The notes under the pieces are model-generated. The model made no database searches and was not told where the DNA came from. It saw only the letters and a list, made by a program, of their open reading frames with translations. The position numbers and the translations under genes are program-made. DNA of 64,000 bases from Antitrichia curtipendula. Taxonomy: Eukaryota; Streptophyta; Bryopsida; Hypnales; Leucodontaceae. The DNA lies in contig OX579633.1 of the NCBI GenBank assembly GCA_951230915.1, forward strand, positions 2,976,001 to 3,040,000, written 5' to 3'. Positions 24,160 to 35,975 of this stretch are shown here, in pieces. Numbering within the stretch: position 1 is the stretch's first letter; every line of letters begins with the position of its first letter.

Positions 24160-24257
24160 TTTTTTTTTTGACACAAATGAAACGAAATTTCATTGCAAAG
24201 GTAGAAGTACAAACCTACCAACCACATGTGGCCGAGCAAGAACCAAACAAAGCAAGG
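24160..24257 (-). mobile_element. 5'-truncated LINE insertion with target duplication
   Basis: A 98-bp insert flanked by TACCGTTACC at 24150-24159 and 24258-24267. It starts with T10 on the plus strand, which is a poly(A) tail on the minus strand. The minus strand ends GCAATGAAATTTCGTTTCAT, then TTGTGTC, before the A tail, as in the copy at 14.77 kb. A poly(A) tail, a 10-bp direct repeat and a short body together are the signature of target-primed reverse transcription. No coding sequence remains. Confidence 0.82.
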
Positions 24258-24357
24258 TACCGTTACCTTCAATGTAAAAAATCTCCCCTTATCCGGTACT
24301 AGAACAAGCATCTACACCACCATGGTTGGTTTTGTCCTTGTAACATTGGTACACATG

Positions 24358-24772
24358 TAAGGTAGGAGGCTCTGAAAGCGAGCGGGCATTTAGAACTGCT
24401 CATGTAGACTCGCCTGAAATGGACATAAGGTGGTCTTTAAATGGATCTTCTGTAGTCATTGAATGGATCGGTAAAAGAGATATTATTTATTGCAAGAGCC
24501 AATCATTCTCTTTGTTTTCCCATTTCTCTTTTGAAACTGCATCTGAACGGTTTATGGAAGACCTAGGGTCATAAATAGGGACCTATGACTCATTACGTTT
24601 GAAAATTCATAAGTAATTCAAAAATGCTTCAAAAAATACGAAACGACTTGTGTTACGATCACAATCTATTTTTCTTTGTCTGAAAAATGAGCTAATAATA
24701 ATCTCATACAAAAAACCACATGAAAAAGGCAGACCAGCCCTTAGATGCTCGCTTTCAGAGCCTCCTACCTTA
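24358..24772 (+). mobile_element. MITE family A, copy A4
   Basis: 415 bp. The left end TAAGGTAGGAGGCTCTGAAA, then GCGAGC, and the right end GCTCGCTTTCAGAGCCTCCT, then ACCTTA, are perfect inverted repeats of 26 bases. The body (AAAATTCATAAGTAATTC, TACGAAACGACTTGTGTTA) is family A but diverged and longer than A1. Confidence 0.82.
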
Positions 24773-25135
24773 CCTACTCAAACTTCTTCACATCCGTAGT
24801 TTCAATCAATGAAGAGCCTCTAGTGCGCTGTCTAAGTAAGGTACCTACTCAAACTTCTTCACATGTAGCTTCCAATTGATGCAAAGCCTCCTGTCTCCTA
24901 CAATCCAAAGCCAAATTTATATTTTTGTCGCTGACAACCTCCTCGACCTCATTTCGACAAGCCGAAGTCCATCCATCCATCTCCGAATTATTCCAAATTT
25001 TTCCAAATCTGATCATATTTTGGGTGAATAAGTTCCAGTTTCCTCCCCCCCAAGGTGCTGATTTTTTGGGGAGTTGGGCACCCCTGTCCGTAGGCTGGTG
25101 TGGGCAGAATCTGTCCGGATTTCTGAGCCCTGGAA

Positions 25136-25357
25136 CCCCCTCGCTCGTACTGCCAAAGTCCATCCAGGGGTGCACATAAAAAAAAAGCCCCCTATTTTGT
25201 GCCGTGTAAAATCTATTTTCTAGAACCCTCCCTAGCTAATTTGGGGCCTCTGATTGCAAATATGAATTCAGAATTTGCAAAAAAATTCATGCATGGAAAA
25301 TAAAAAATTTCAGGGTTTTCCCAGGGGTACGAGCGAGGGGGTCAGTTCACCCCGGCC
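25136..25357 (+). mobile_element. hAT-like MITE family J, copy J3 (left end missing)
   Basis: Identical to J7 at 45.3 kb over 222 bases except for a single substitution that I could see (CCTATTTT here, CCTGTTTT there). It lacks the first 16 bases of the left terminal repeat. The left junction reads CTGGAA|CCCCCTCGCTCG. The right end, ending CAGTTCACCCCGGCC, is complete. Clearly a very recent relative of J7. Confidence 0.85.
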
Positions 25358-25849
25358 GTATCAGAGAGCCCTTGTGCTGTGCGGTCGTCAAAATGTTGAA
25401 GTATTATAAGCTCCGTTTGTCCGTTTTTTGACTCCAGCCTTCCCCTTGGTACAGTACTGTTTTTTGTCAGACACACTAATAAAAACACCCACACCCATTT
25501 GCTTAAAACCACACATGGGCAATTGGGGCGGGAGAAAGGCCACCATGAGTGATGCAGCCCATGCTGTTTGTGGGTTCTGCCAATATGACTCAAGCAGCTA
25601 ATGAGAGAGCAAGATTCCACATCCCTTCACATGGAGTGACGATGATGGCGGGGACTTGAGGTTCGAAACTGAGGGCAACTGAGATTCCCCTCGTGGCCTT
25701 TAGAGCATCGCCACCATCGCCACCAGTTGCACTGCAATTGATCAGAGCAAGTGCAAAGTCACAGCCTCCTTACATGTATCTGGTCATGGGGGGAATTTTA
25801 ACCCTGTAACGCCGGGACAGCCATTTTGTGGCGTTTGGATGACTGTGCA
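25358..25849. other. GC-richer intergenic patch, no gene identified
   Basis: A 92-codon minus-strand frame (25342-25620) overlaps the end of J3 and has no family resemblance. Possibly decayed element sequence. Confidence 0.4.
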
Positions 25850-26543
25850 GTCATCTGTACATTGTTTGGAGTTTTTTTTCATCCATTTCATTTTTGTTCA
25901 CCCTCCACGGTGGATTACAAAGAGTGTATAGTTGAATTTGTAGTCATGCAAGTGTCTATCTTCACATAAATGAGAAGTTATTAAAAAAAACGGATCACAA
26001 AATATGTTATTTTAGTGTATTTTGGGAAGTTGTTGTTCCTTGCTCTAAATCTGAAATTTCTCCACAAAAATGATATTTTTTGAGTTTGAGCCCAACTAAC
26101 AAAATGAAGGTCATCTAATCTAGTTTCTTCTCCAATTTGAATTTTGAAAAAATTCTTAATATTGCATATTTTATTGCAATTTGAACTTTGGGTGTATTTT
26201 CAATGTCTATTATTTTCTAATTATAGAATGAGACGGAAATTGAGCTTACACCATAATGTTTGTCATTGTAATATACACACATGGTGAAATTTTCAGCTTT
26301 TTTGAAATAATTTTCTATTTGATGTGATTTTTCGGCTCTTTTTCTTCAAAAATTCTCAAAAAAATCAGTTTTCTACAAAAAAATCTAAATTTTTTGTGAA
26401 GTAAAGAAGACATGTAATTTCATCTCTGAAAAATAAAATAAATTTTTTTCATACATATCTAGTTGCAAAATGGCAGCAAATTGAGTGATAGGCACTGAGG
26501 CCTAAAATCAGTGGTTATAGGTCCGTCATTTAGGGGTTAATAC
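25850..26543 (-). mobile_element. non-autonomous element family E, copy E2
   Basis: Reverse-oriented copy of E1, ending GTCATTTAGGGGTTAATA. Shared segments include TTGTTGCTCC-type text (GTTGTTGTTCCTTGCTCTAA), GAGTTTGAGCCCAACTAAC and ATAATGTTTGTCATTGT. With E1 it forms an inverted pair about 8 kb apart. The left limit is approximate. Confidence 0.7.
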
Positions 26544-27130
26544 CGGGTGCTACAATGGGCAATGGGAAATTAGACATTCAGGTGGAAGCACCCAAAACCG
26601 TGAAAAATAAGGATTTCAGCATACTTGGAGGCGCTATTTCAAAAAATTAATATTTTTGTGGTGTTAGCTAGAGAAAATCATCAATTTAAAAATAAATAAA
26701 AATAGGTTTTTTGGACGTGGCATGTATTCCCTACAAATTTTCAAAGTTGCAGTCCCCTAGACCGTTGGAACCATCATGTATAGTGTCCGGGAAGAACCGG
26801 CAGCTAGTTCAAAGTTAGCCGGTGGAATTGGGAAAAAAACCGATTGTAATTTGAAAACATCGGCAGAAAACCGGTGAAAATGTCTATAAATTTTTTTATT
26901 TTCAATGGAAAAAGGAAAAAATAACTGGACTCGGTACTTGAAAAACCAGTTTAGTATGGAAATTAGAGGAAATTAGCCGATAAAACTAAAAAAAAATTCC
27001 CAAACACTAGTTCTATAGGTGGATCTAAATCTAAATTCTAACAAACTTAGCACTTATCCAATCATAGTGAAGAGTGGAGAAAACTTTGTGACACATGTCA
27101 AAGACCATTCAATGGAAGTCTAGGGACAGT

Positions 27131-27719
27131 TTAACCCCTAAAACCCCGCTTCTCCTCTCGGGGGACAATTTGGGTCCGGGTAGGTTCCTATTGTCTCAAT
27201 TTGAAGTGAAATTTTTTGAGATTTTTTGAGGTTGTATAGCTTTGCAAGGGCTTTGTGGATATATAAATTTTGTTTCAATCGGATGCCGGATGAAAAAGTT
27301 ATGGCACAATGAGCAAGAAATGGAGTTTGGGTGGGCAGCCCAAAAAAAATTACAAAATGTCAAAATTATTTTTTTTGAATTTTTTCCCTAAAATATTATG
27401 TTTTTACCTATACGTGAAGCTTTGATGCATTCTATTTGGACTAGTGATGAGAAAGTTATGGACAATCTTAGTTTTTTGGGCAATTTAAGCATCTTCTTGA
27501 AAAAATAAAATTTGTTCAACTTTGAATGCTAATATCTTCCAATCCGTACGGCGAAATTTGATGAAATTTTTACTACATGATCTCAGACAAGTTAAGTACA
27601 AGATACTATGGTTGAATTTCCAAAAAAACAAAAAAATTGGTTTCCTTAAGTGAATACAATAGAAGTGGTAGTTTTGAGTGGTTTTTGGCAGAAAACACCC
27701 TCGGGGGTTTAGGGGTTAA
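27131..27719 (+). mobile_element. non-autonomous element family D, copy D1
   Basis: It begins TTAACCCCTAAAACCCC and ends GGGGGTTTAGGGGTTAA. The interior shares GAGAAAGTTATGGAC, AGCATCTTCTTGAAAAAATA and ACAAGATACTATGGTTGAAT with the longer copy D2 at 32.9 kb. It also has ordered similarity to family C (tail segment CAATCCGTACGGCGAAATTT). Non-coding; a short frame at 27637-27843 is within it. Confidence 0.72.
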
Positions 27720-28020
27720 TGTCCATCTAGGAATAAAGATTAGGTACAGGCACACTATTGGTTATTTCTACCTTGCACTTTCATGTGGACCCAATAGGTG
27801 GGGGAAGATTGAGTCTAAAATAGTGTTACTAGGTCCAAGATGACCCTAAACTACCGGATGATGGTGGAAGGTACCCAAACCGAATGGAGTGGTTGCGGGT
27901 TTGATACCTAGTGGTCACAAGTGGTTTACCTAGTGTGAAATCAGCCTCTCCACTTGACAAAAACCCTCGTAGTGTGGTCTTCAACACACTTGTGTCAAAA
28001 AAAATAAAAAATAAAGTAAT

Positions 28021-28243
28021 GCTACGAGCCTCTTGCGGAGGTCTATTGAAGGGTGAATGTAAAAAAGGAGACCCCTATTTTGTGCCGTGCTAATTGTATT
28101 TCTCTACACCTCTCCTAGCACATTTGGGGCCTCTGATTGCAAGTGTAAAATCAAAATTTGCAACAAAAAAATTGGATAGCAAATAAAAAGTTCTTGCGTT
28201 TTTTCCAAGGATAAAAAAAGAGCCTCCGCAGGAAGCTGGTAGC
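28021..28243 (+). mobile_element. MITE family J, diverged copy J4
   Basis: The core GACCCCTATTTTGTGCCGTG, then CATTTGGGGCCTCTGATTGC, is that of J3/J7. The ends are different inverted repeats: GCTACGAGCCTCTTGCGGAG against CTCCGCAGGAAGCTGGTAGC (complement with three mismatches). Confidence 0.72.
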
Positions 28244-28493
28244 ATAGACTCAACCGGTGGGGAAGTACTATAGATTCAATATGTGGGGAGGGATACAATA
28301 AGGCATCTACACATTAGATTCTTTCAAGATTGACTAGCCTCCACCAATGAAGGTGTCCACCAATACCAGTTGAAAATTAAGCTCCTTTATTTTTATTGTT
28401 CACCTTTACAAAACAATTGATGGAGGCAATTTTATCTTTTTGCTTATATTAGGAGCTTTGTCCATTGGACCAACATATAATTCTACCCTTAGA

Positions 28494-28752
28494 AAGCCGT
28501 ATTCTTTATATTGAGACTTTTTGCAAATTTTGAGATAGAATGCTATTTTTTAGAAAATTCATTTAAAAAAATAGTAATTGAAATCAAAAATAAATAATGC
28601 TAAAATAATGATTCTATAATGAAATTCTAAAAGTTGGTGTTGTTACCTATTTATAAAAAATACTAGTAAAGAGATAAAGTGTTTTATCTTCAAGTCGAGG
28701 ATAAAAATAAGACTGCGAAAAGTCTCAATATAACAAATATGACCTTTTAGAG
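28494..28752. mobile_element. MITE family G, copy G2
   Basis: The left end TAGAAAGCCGTATTCTTTAT, then ATTGAGAC, and the right end GTCTCAATATAACAAATATG, then ACCTTTTA, are imperfect inverted repeats of about 28 bases. The internal patch TCAAGTCGAGGATAAA is shared with G1. Confidence 0.7.
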
Positions 28753-30180
28753 TGTGGGAGGCACTTATATCTGCGTGCGATGTGGCGGTACCATGGTAGC
28801 CACTCCATGAAGGCATCTCCACGGTTGCCTTGCTAGAGAGGGACACCACAAAGGATCTTAGTGTGATTGTTGAGGAACTTGGGCTTGAGTACATCGACAA
28901 TGCTCCACGGTGGCCATTCCACTTGAGATTTTTACATGGCCCAAAATATAGCCCGCCACCTTATCAGCATTGACGGCTTTCTTAGGCTAGTTGTGGGGTT
29001 GGTTTAAAGTGGAAACAAATTTATTTGTCATAGGGTTGGTATCTTAGAATGTGGGCCACAAGCACCATAGCAAAATATGCCAAAACCACACCACTTGCCT
29101 GTGTCCTCACCAAAGAATGACGTGTCCAACACACCAACTATTATTTCCCGTTTGGCATTAGAAAAAATTTGAACCCTGCAAAAGGCTGTTTGATTGCATG
29201 CCACATTGCAACTACAACCAAAAGATTATTAAAGTTTTTTACGCCCACTTGATCATCAATAGGTCCACATCATATTGCCAAAAAAAAATTGTGTTTGCAC
29301 CGCTGTCGAAAGTCAAAAGGCCTTTTGCAAGGTTCAAATTTTTGTAATGCAAGACTAACGAGGGGCATTCCCACATCCTTAACTACCCAATGAGTGTGCT
29401 AAGTCTATTTGTAGAGTTGCTATGGGGTTGCTTTGAGTGCTCTACGTACACCACCACCCTTTAACTCCTTAACACTAGAAGTCTTTCTTGAATTTTTGCA
29501 TTTCTTTTTTATATCTTTCAAAATACAAATATTGACATCAATTTAATCAAATCCATCGTACAAACAGAGTGGTTTTTTTTCTCAAAAGCTCAAGCATTGG
29601 TTTGGATGAACAATAAGTTATATGGTCAGAAAAGCCCTTGGTGAACCTCTTTGTTCATCATCCAAAGCACTAAGGGATTAAAACTAGATTTGTTTCTAAT
29701 GAGGCCATTCATAATCAACGTTGACCTAGTTAGCGTGAGTATAAAATTGCCCTCTATATGGGCCCTCTTCTGCCCAACAAATGTTAGAGTGATGGGAAGA
29801 ACAACAAAACTTGTACTGCGAAAGGTTCCTAGTGTGGACCCTCTGTATTGGACAAGTGCGGCAAGGGCTAGAGTTTGTTGCCACAACCATTGACAAGGCC
29901 TAGTGGCAATGCTTTACCCCTTATAATTTGATAAGTTTTGTTTTAAATCAAAACATGTTAGGGGCATAGGGCTAACCAATATATAGTGGGCCTAATAGGG
30001 ATACGGTGGGTCTAGTATTGATTCATATAAAACCAAGATCCATTGAATAATATTAGCGTGAGTAGTTGGTTGAACCGTGGTAGCAAGATTCTTAGAGCAT
30101 CATCAATGTACAAAACAAAGTAATAAAACTTGTAGATGACTTTGCATAAAATAATATGTTAAATTCCCACGTATGAGTTA
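28753..30180. other. intergenic DNA, no gene identified
   Basis: Slightly GC-richer pieces at 28750-28930 and 29640-29900 hold frames of 80-86 codons with no recognisable family. They could be decayed coding sequence, but I cannot support a call. Confidence 0.4.
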
Positions 30181-30183
30181 CAA

Positions 30184-30219
30184 TGCACTGAAAAGAGGTT
30201 GTCACCTCTTTTCAATGCA
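30184..30219. repeat. short hairpin, related to the one at 30.67 kb
   Basis: Arms TGCACTGAAAAGAGGT and ACCTCTTTTCAATGCA (one mismatch) around a four-base loop. The text ACAATGCACTGAAAAG recurs at 30698, about 517 bases downstream in the same orientation. Confidence 0.75.
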
Positions 30220-30672
30220 CTAGTTCCTCTCCCCCTTTCTCAAAAAAATCACAAACCGTTTATTTAAAAAAACAGAAAAATGTTTTCCCTCCAAGATGCT
30301 GTTGATTTCTCAAAAAATCACAAGCCCTTGATCTTTGTGAGATTCAATCCAAGCCGTCCAAATATGAATCCAAAATACAATACTAAATACGGATATGGTA
30401 TAAATATGGAATGAATACGGATACAAGATATGACTTCAATATACTATATAAAACATAAGATACGGTTAAAATACAAAATACAAAATACACGATATGTCCC
30501 ATATCAATTGTCACCCTACCCCCACCTGGAAACTACAAAGCGGAGAGGGGGGTCTTGAAAAATTTTAAATTTTAATTTAATTTAAAATAAATTTATTAAT
30601 TTAAATACAAATGAGGGGGGAGGATATAAATTTTTTTATTAATTTAAATACAAGGGGGGGGGGGGTATGTGT

Positions 30673-30711
30673 TTCAGTGCATTGTGACACAGTTTGTCAC
30701 AATGCACTGAA
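30673..30711. repeat. perfect short hairpin
   Basis: Arms TTCAGTGCATTGTGAC and GTCACAATGCACTGAA are perfect complements around ACAGTTT. Just upstream is a G-run (12 or so Gs at about 30654-30665) in an otherwise AT-rich stretch. Confidence 0.8.
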
Positions 30712-30714
30712 AAG

Positions 30715-32910
30715 TGGCTGTAGCAGCCAAACAACAACTGAAAAACTACAATGAGTTACATTTGTAGGAAAAAACTACAATGAATGATTTATGCTTTGCT
30801 ACTCTAAAGGCCATAATTTTGCGACAAGATGATATTGCACTCAAAGCATTTTCATTCTTCCACATGGAAGAATTGACACAACAAGTCTACTTGGTCATGC
30901 TTAATCATGCTTAGTTTTGTAGAATTTGACTTGGATTTGGTTAGACCCCCACCCATCTTCAGCATACAAACCCTACGCTTTTTATGCATGTGAAATGTGC
31001 AAATATTCTAATCCCCTTTAATACTTCAAATACTATTATTCATTTGGTCTTTTGGAGACATGCCATCATTATTCATCAAGTTGGAAGCATAATTGAAAAC
31101 AAACAACAAATAAACAATTAAAGGAGATGCTTTGAATTCAAGCTCAAGGAAAAAATGGACATGCTTGGCAAGATGGCCAATGCATGCACATTTTGGCTGC
31201 AATTGGCTAAATTTTTGCCCTCCTAATGGCTTGGATGGGGATGTTTTTGTTGCCACGTGTAGTCAATTATAGGCCGAGCCTATCCCCATGGAAGGGTGGA
31301 GATGTTCTCATCTCATAATGATTTGTAAAGCCAAACAAGACTACTAAGCATTTTGCAATCTCCAAGTAGTCAGTAAGTCTATTCCAAATGCAAGACATTA
31401 TAGTAGTCATATGAAGTGGGCCTTGTAGGGTGAATACAATGTTTTAGCATTATTGCATTCTTCTACAATAATTGTACATATTTATAGAGTATAGAAATAG
31501 AATGTCAAGAAATTAGTGAGGGGCAACCTAATTTCACTATATTGTGTAGCTAATAGGGGTCCTTTGATTCCAAATACAAATTCCAAAATTTATATTTTTT
31601 ATTTTATTTTTAACAAAGGTGACTATTAAAAAGAGAAAAAGGAACAATCAGTTCGGTTCACAAAATTTCCAAGTTTTATCATGGATGACAAATAAAAAAT
31701 TCCTGTGTTTTCCATGGGGTAAAATTCACCCTGCAGGGCCCACTTCACGTATGGACATTTTCACTTCCTGCATTCCAAATCCAAATCTTGGAGAGCACCG
31801 GCTTGTGAAATATCTTCTTCTAATCTGAACTCCTGTTTTGACACGTGGATTTCCACTTCAGCCGACACTTCCAAGAAATCCGGATGGAAGGGTCTGTCTG
31901 GATTGACATATCCAAATTGTCCATTTTAACTTACTGGAAATGAGATCTTTATAAATTGAGGAGCTACAGCTTGGCATTATTAACTTATTAGGACCAATTG
32001 AAATGCTTGGTGGCCCCTGACAAGGCAATTTTTAGAGAATCAATGCCAAGGATTCATCACACCTACTGCGAGGCAATCCATCCACTAAGTTAGGCTTTTT
32101 GTTTTGTTTTGTTACGCATTAGATGATTTCAGGCCATGGGGAGTGCTGCGAGTTCCCAGTCCTAGGAATTGTGTCGCAACAGTTGCTTGATATGGCACAG
32201 AGACTGCCTCATCATTTTCATAAAATTAAATTTTTTTTTTCCGATCATTTTTTATTTCATTTCAAGGTTAAAACTTTTTTTTTCTGACAACGACGTTCTT
32301 TAACTGCTAGGGGAACAACGCCGGGAATGGGCTTGAAACGGCCCTCCTAGCCCCCCAAATCTCATCTAATGGTAAGACATCCTAAATTATGCGTCCCTTG
32401 GTCACATTGTTGGTACTATTAGAAAGCTCTTTGCAATGGGGAGGGTGCACGGGCTTTGTTTTGTGATGTTTGGATCTACAATAAAAAAGATATTGAACTT
32501 CAAAGTTTTTATGAGTAATAAATTTAGAACATTATTCTTATTTTGTTTTTGACTGTGGCAATGCCACAAGACACACTATCCAAAAGTTATATTCTCATGA
32601 ATTTTTTGGACAACTAGGTAGGGAAGCATGGGCAAAATTTCTCTTCTACTTCTAAAATTTTGGCAAATATTTCATTATGGATTATTTTGATATAGTATGC
32701 AATTGTCGAAAAAACAACTATGCATAGTGCAAAAATCTCACTCTAAAAGCAGTTAAATTTTGCTAGCCATATTAGGCAAGGTAAAAAAAAAGATTTTTTC
32801 TTTTAACTTCAAATGCTATAATCTTTCAATCTATCTGGTCAAAGTCTTTGAATTTTTTTCCATGCATTTCCACAGTAATCTACTACTAATTTATATAATT
32901 TAACTTTTTA
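30715..32910. other. intergenic DNA with fragments of families L and J
   Basis: A family L right end is visible at about 31495-31547 (AAGAAATTAGTGAGGGGC, CAACCTAATTTCACTATAT). A family J fragment lies at about 31560-31745 (TTTGATTCCAAATACAAATT, ACAAATAAAAAATTCCTGTG, TTTTCCATGGGG). Otherwise nothing definable and no gene. Confidence 0.5.
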
Positions 32911-33846
32911 AACCTCTAAAGGACCATCGTCCCTTTGGGAGACAAATGGGATTTTGGGCAAGTCCCTATGGGCTGAATTTTTGTCATGATTTTTTAAACC
33001 TTTTTTGAGGATAGAAAAATTGATTAGCTTCATGGGAATGTAATTTTTTTTTAAATTGATGCGCGTGAACAAAAGTTATGCCCAAATAAGCTCAAAATAG
33101 GGGACAGGGAGCATCAAACAAAATTCAGATTTTTATTTTCTTTTTGAATGTTTGTTTTTTATAGATCGTATTTTTGTCTACATGGAAAGCTTTCATCCAT
33201 TCCATTTGGATTTGATATGACAAAGTTATGGACTAATCTTGTTTTTCAAACAGTTAGAGCATCTTCTTGAAAAAATAACTTGCAGGATTCATTTCTAAAT
33301 GCGGTTTCTACAATTATTCAAACTAAAAAGTTTAACATGGTTTAATTTGCTTCCTAGAACAATTTCACCATTGGAATTAGTGCATTTTGGTTTCATTTTA
33401 GAGATATTAATAATTTACATTTTCCTTCTATCTCATGCTTATCTCTACTTCATAATTTTTTTAAGAAGAAAAATTAATTTTTTGTGATTCTTCCCACCCA
33501 CCCACCCACCCACCCACCCCCCAACTCTCAACTCAATTCTCTAAAATAAAGGTTTAAAGTTCAAAACTTTGTAGTGCAAAAAATTTAAGGTTTAAAGTCA
33601 AATAATTTAGTTTCACAATGTGCTTAAAAACTTGTTTGTTTCCACTTTAATCGCAGATATCTTGCAATCTATGTGGTCAAAATTTCTGAATTTTTTTCTG
33701 CACATTGCCATACTAGTTAGGTGTAAGATCCTATGGTTAGATGTGAGAAAAAACAAAAACAAGAACAATTTTTTTAATTCTTTGCTATAGAAATGGCAAT
33801 TTTGAATGTTTTTGGGCATAAAAAGGCCTTGGGCCTTTCGAGGTTA
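32911..33846 (+). mobile_element. non-autonomous element family D, copy D2
   Basis: The ends TAAACCTCTAAAGGACC and CTTTCGAGGTTAA are diverged TTAACCCCTAAA ends. The interior shares ATTCCATTTGGA, GACAAAGTTATGGAC, AGCATCTTCTTGAAAAAATA and GTAAGATCCTATGGTTAGAT with D1. It contains a (CCCA)n tract at about 33488-33520. Confidence 0.7.
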
Positions 33847-35231
33847 AATCATTTCCTTTGCAGTTTTTTCTCATTGCCCTAAAAAAAGCAATTTCTGACA
33901 ATTTCTACCCAGAATGTCAACCTTGTTCCTTTAGAGGTTATTTCCGCTAAAATTTTAGAAAACACAACATCAAACATCATCTTACAATTCAAAAACAGTG
34001 AAGAGGGAATTATAAATTCTTTTACAACACATTTTTTCAACACTATATAAAGTAAACTATGTCTTTTCTTTTAAAGTTTGGTTTGATACACCCTCCAACA
34101 AGTGATTAAGTACTAAAGTAGAACCACCCATTCTTGACCACAAATCCACACCCAACATGTAGGATGTAGTTATTTCTAACCAAGGCTGGGACAAATTTCC
34201 AACCGAAGCTTGTAATTTTTTTTTTTCTCCTTTCTAAGATTGGATCTAGTGAGCAAGAAAATAGGAAGTAACGAGCGGGAAAGTAGTTCTTAAATTATCA
34301 AAATTTGATTACTATAAATATTGAACATGGGTTTAGACCAACTTTTGCCTTTCAAAATCTATAGTAATTTCAGTTCAAGCGATAAAATTACCAAATTTTT
34401 GGCAATCTCCATCATTTCTATATGTCCACCTCCAAAAATATTTGCTTTGCCTTACACTATTCTAAATCCACAATTGCTTAATTGATCAATTATAGGTGGC
34501 TTTGCCTTACACCTAAAAATGAAACCTATGACTAAGATTTTACTATGGATATTATTACAATTGATCTGTACTAAATTATTTTGAATTACTTAGGCATTAT
34601 ATAGTAGAAGAAAAAAAATCCCTACTGTTTGCGGAAATGATTTTTGAACACTCACTGTACAAATAAACTATAAATTTCCAAAGTCTTGATGTGTAAGTGT
34701 ACCCCAAATTAACATTAGGCTCTCATGTTCAGACCGTGTACATTTTAGGGAAGAATCTTTAGTAGGGGTCATGTGAAGGTCAGGTTTGCATCAGAATGGC
34801 ATGGAACTTATTAATTGATGGAGTTACTTCCTTAGATTTTCCACGTTGCCTTGGAAAGTTGGAATGATCACAAGTATATTTATGGTAATTGGTTTCCTGA
34901 CAACGATGACGTGTCCTCAGGTGGTTTAAATTCTTTATATTAATTGAATTTCCAGTGGATATTAAACTGAACAAATTGTCAGACCAACATTCAGTACTAC
35001 TCAAGTACCCATTGATGGGGGACATCAATTTGCCACGTCACTTATGACATTGCTGACGTGGCGGAGGCATATAATTTAGTAGGGCTTCTTGAAGATTGGT
35101 CCCAGTTGCAGTAAACCAAACCTCACGACACTCAACCTTCTCTAAACTTAAACTTAATTTCTAGGGTGTAAAGAGAAATGGTTTTCCAAATGCACTCCCA
35201 CGTGTTTATGATTATATTAGCTTCGACAGGT
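33847..35231. other. AT-rich intergenic DNA, nothing identified
   Basis: No gene or bounded repeat that I can define. Confidence 0.45.
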
Positions 35232-35640
35232 TTGCATGGATAAAATGGCTGTGCAAGGTGAGTGTGTTTGGGCCTTTGTGAAAAACGGTTCTCCTATCAT
35301 CATAGCACTTATGACCCAAAATGATCTTAGAATCAAGTAGTCCACCTCTGAAGCAACAAATTTTGTGTTGCTTTTGGGTCCTAAAGGTGGCTTTACACTA
35401 CGGCAAAGGGTCGAGAGGCCATCAATTTCGACCAATCAAATTGCAGGAATCCATGAATTCTTGAAATTTGCCCTCTCAACCCTTCACACTAGACAGCATA
35501 GTCGAGAGTCCATCGCCCTCCAAACTAACATTTCTGGTAGAAAATTAATTACATGTTGATGGACTCTCGACCATAGTTTGGTTCAAGAAAAAATGGAGAC
35601 CTAAACTATGATTGAGATTCCGTCCAAATTTTTTCTTCAA
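35232..35640. repeat. repeated segment K plus a family F fragment
   Basis: 35232-35383 (GCATGGATAAAATGGC, TTTGGGCCTTTGTGAAAAAC, AAGCAACAAATTTTGTGTTG) recurs around 37.85-37.95 and 38.14-38.38 kb. At 35384, directly after CCTAA, starts a family F end, AGGTGGCTTTACACTACGGC, followed by GTCGAGAGGCC and CGAGAGTCC motifs. Confidence 0.6.
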
Positions 35641-35795
35641 AAATCAGATTTGTTCTCTCTTTTCACACACTTTGTTAATTGTTATTTGTTATTTGTTTTT
35701 GCCAGAACATTGCGTCTAGCTTATGACAAAGCATACATTCCTGAAATGCTATTGAACTTCAATATAACCTAAATAGATGGTTCTTATTCGTATTT

Positions 35796-35975
35796 TTATA
35801 ACTTAAAACAAGCAAAATAGGACTAAATTTGTGACAATGAATGTCAATTAAATCATTATAACTTAAAACAAGCAAAATAGGACTAAATTTGTGACAATGA
35901 ATGTCAATTAAATCATTATAACTTAAAACAAGCAAAATAGGACTAAAGTTGTGACAATGAATGTCAATTAAATCA
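35796..35975. repeat. 60-bp minisatellite, three copies
   Basis: Three head-to-tail copies of a 60-base unit (ATAACTTAAAACAAGCAAAA, TAGGACTAAATTTGTGACAA, TGAATGTCAATTAAATCATT) with very few differences between copies. Because 60 is divisible by 3, the minus strand stays open through the array and gives an artificial repetitive 84-codon frame (35759-36013), which I do not regard as a gene. Confidence 0.9.

Noticed and set aside
25630..25700. tRNA-like GAGGTTCGAAACT
   Set aside because: Resembles a T-loop only; flanking sequence does not form the other arms.
33488..33520. CCCA repeat as a telomere-like or quadruplex element
   Set aside because: A simple sequence repeat within D2. Each run has only three Cs and there is no conserved context in D1.
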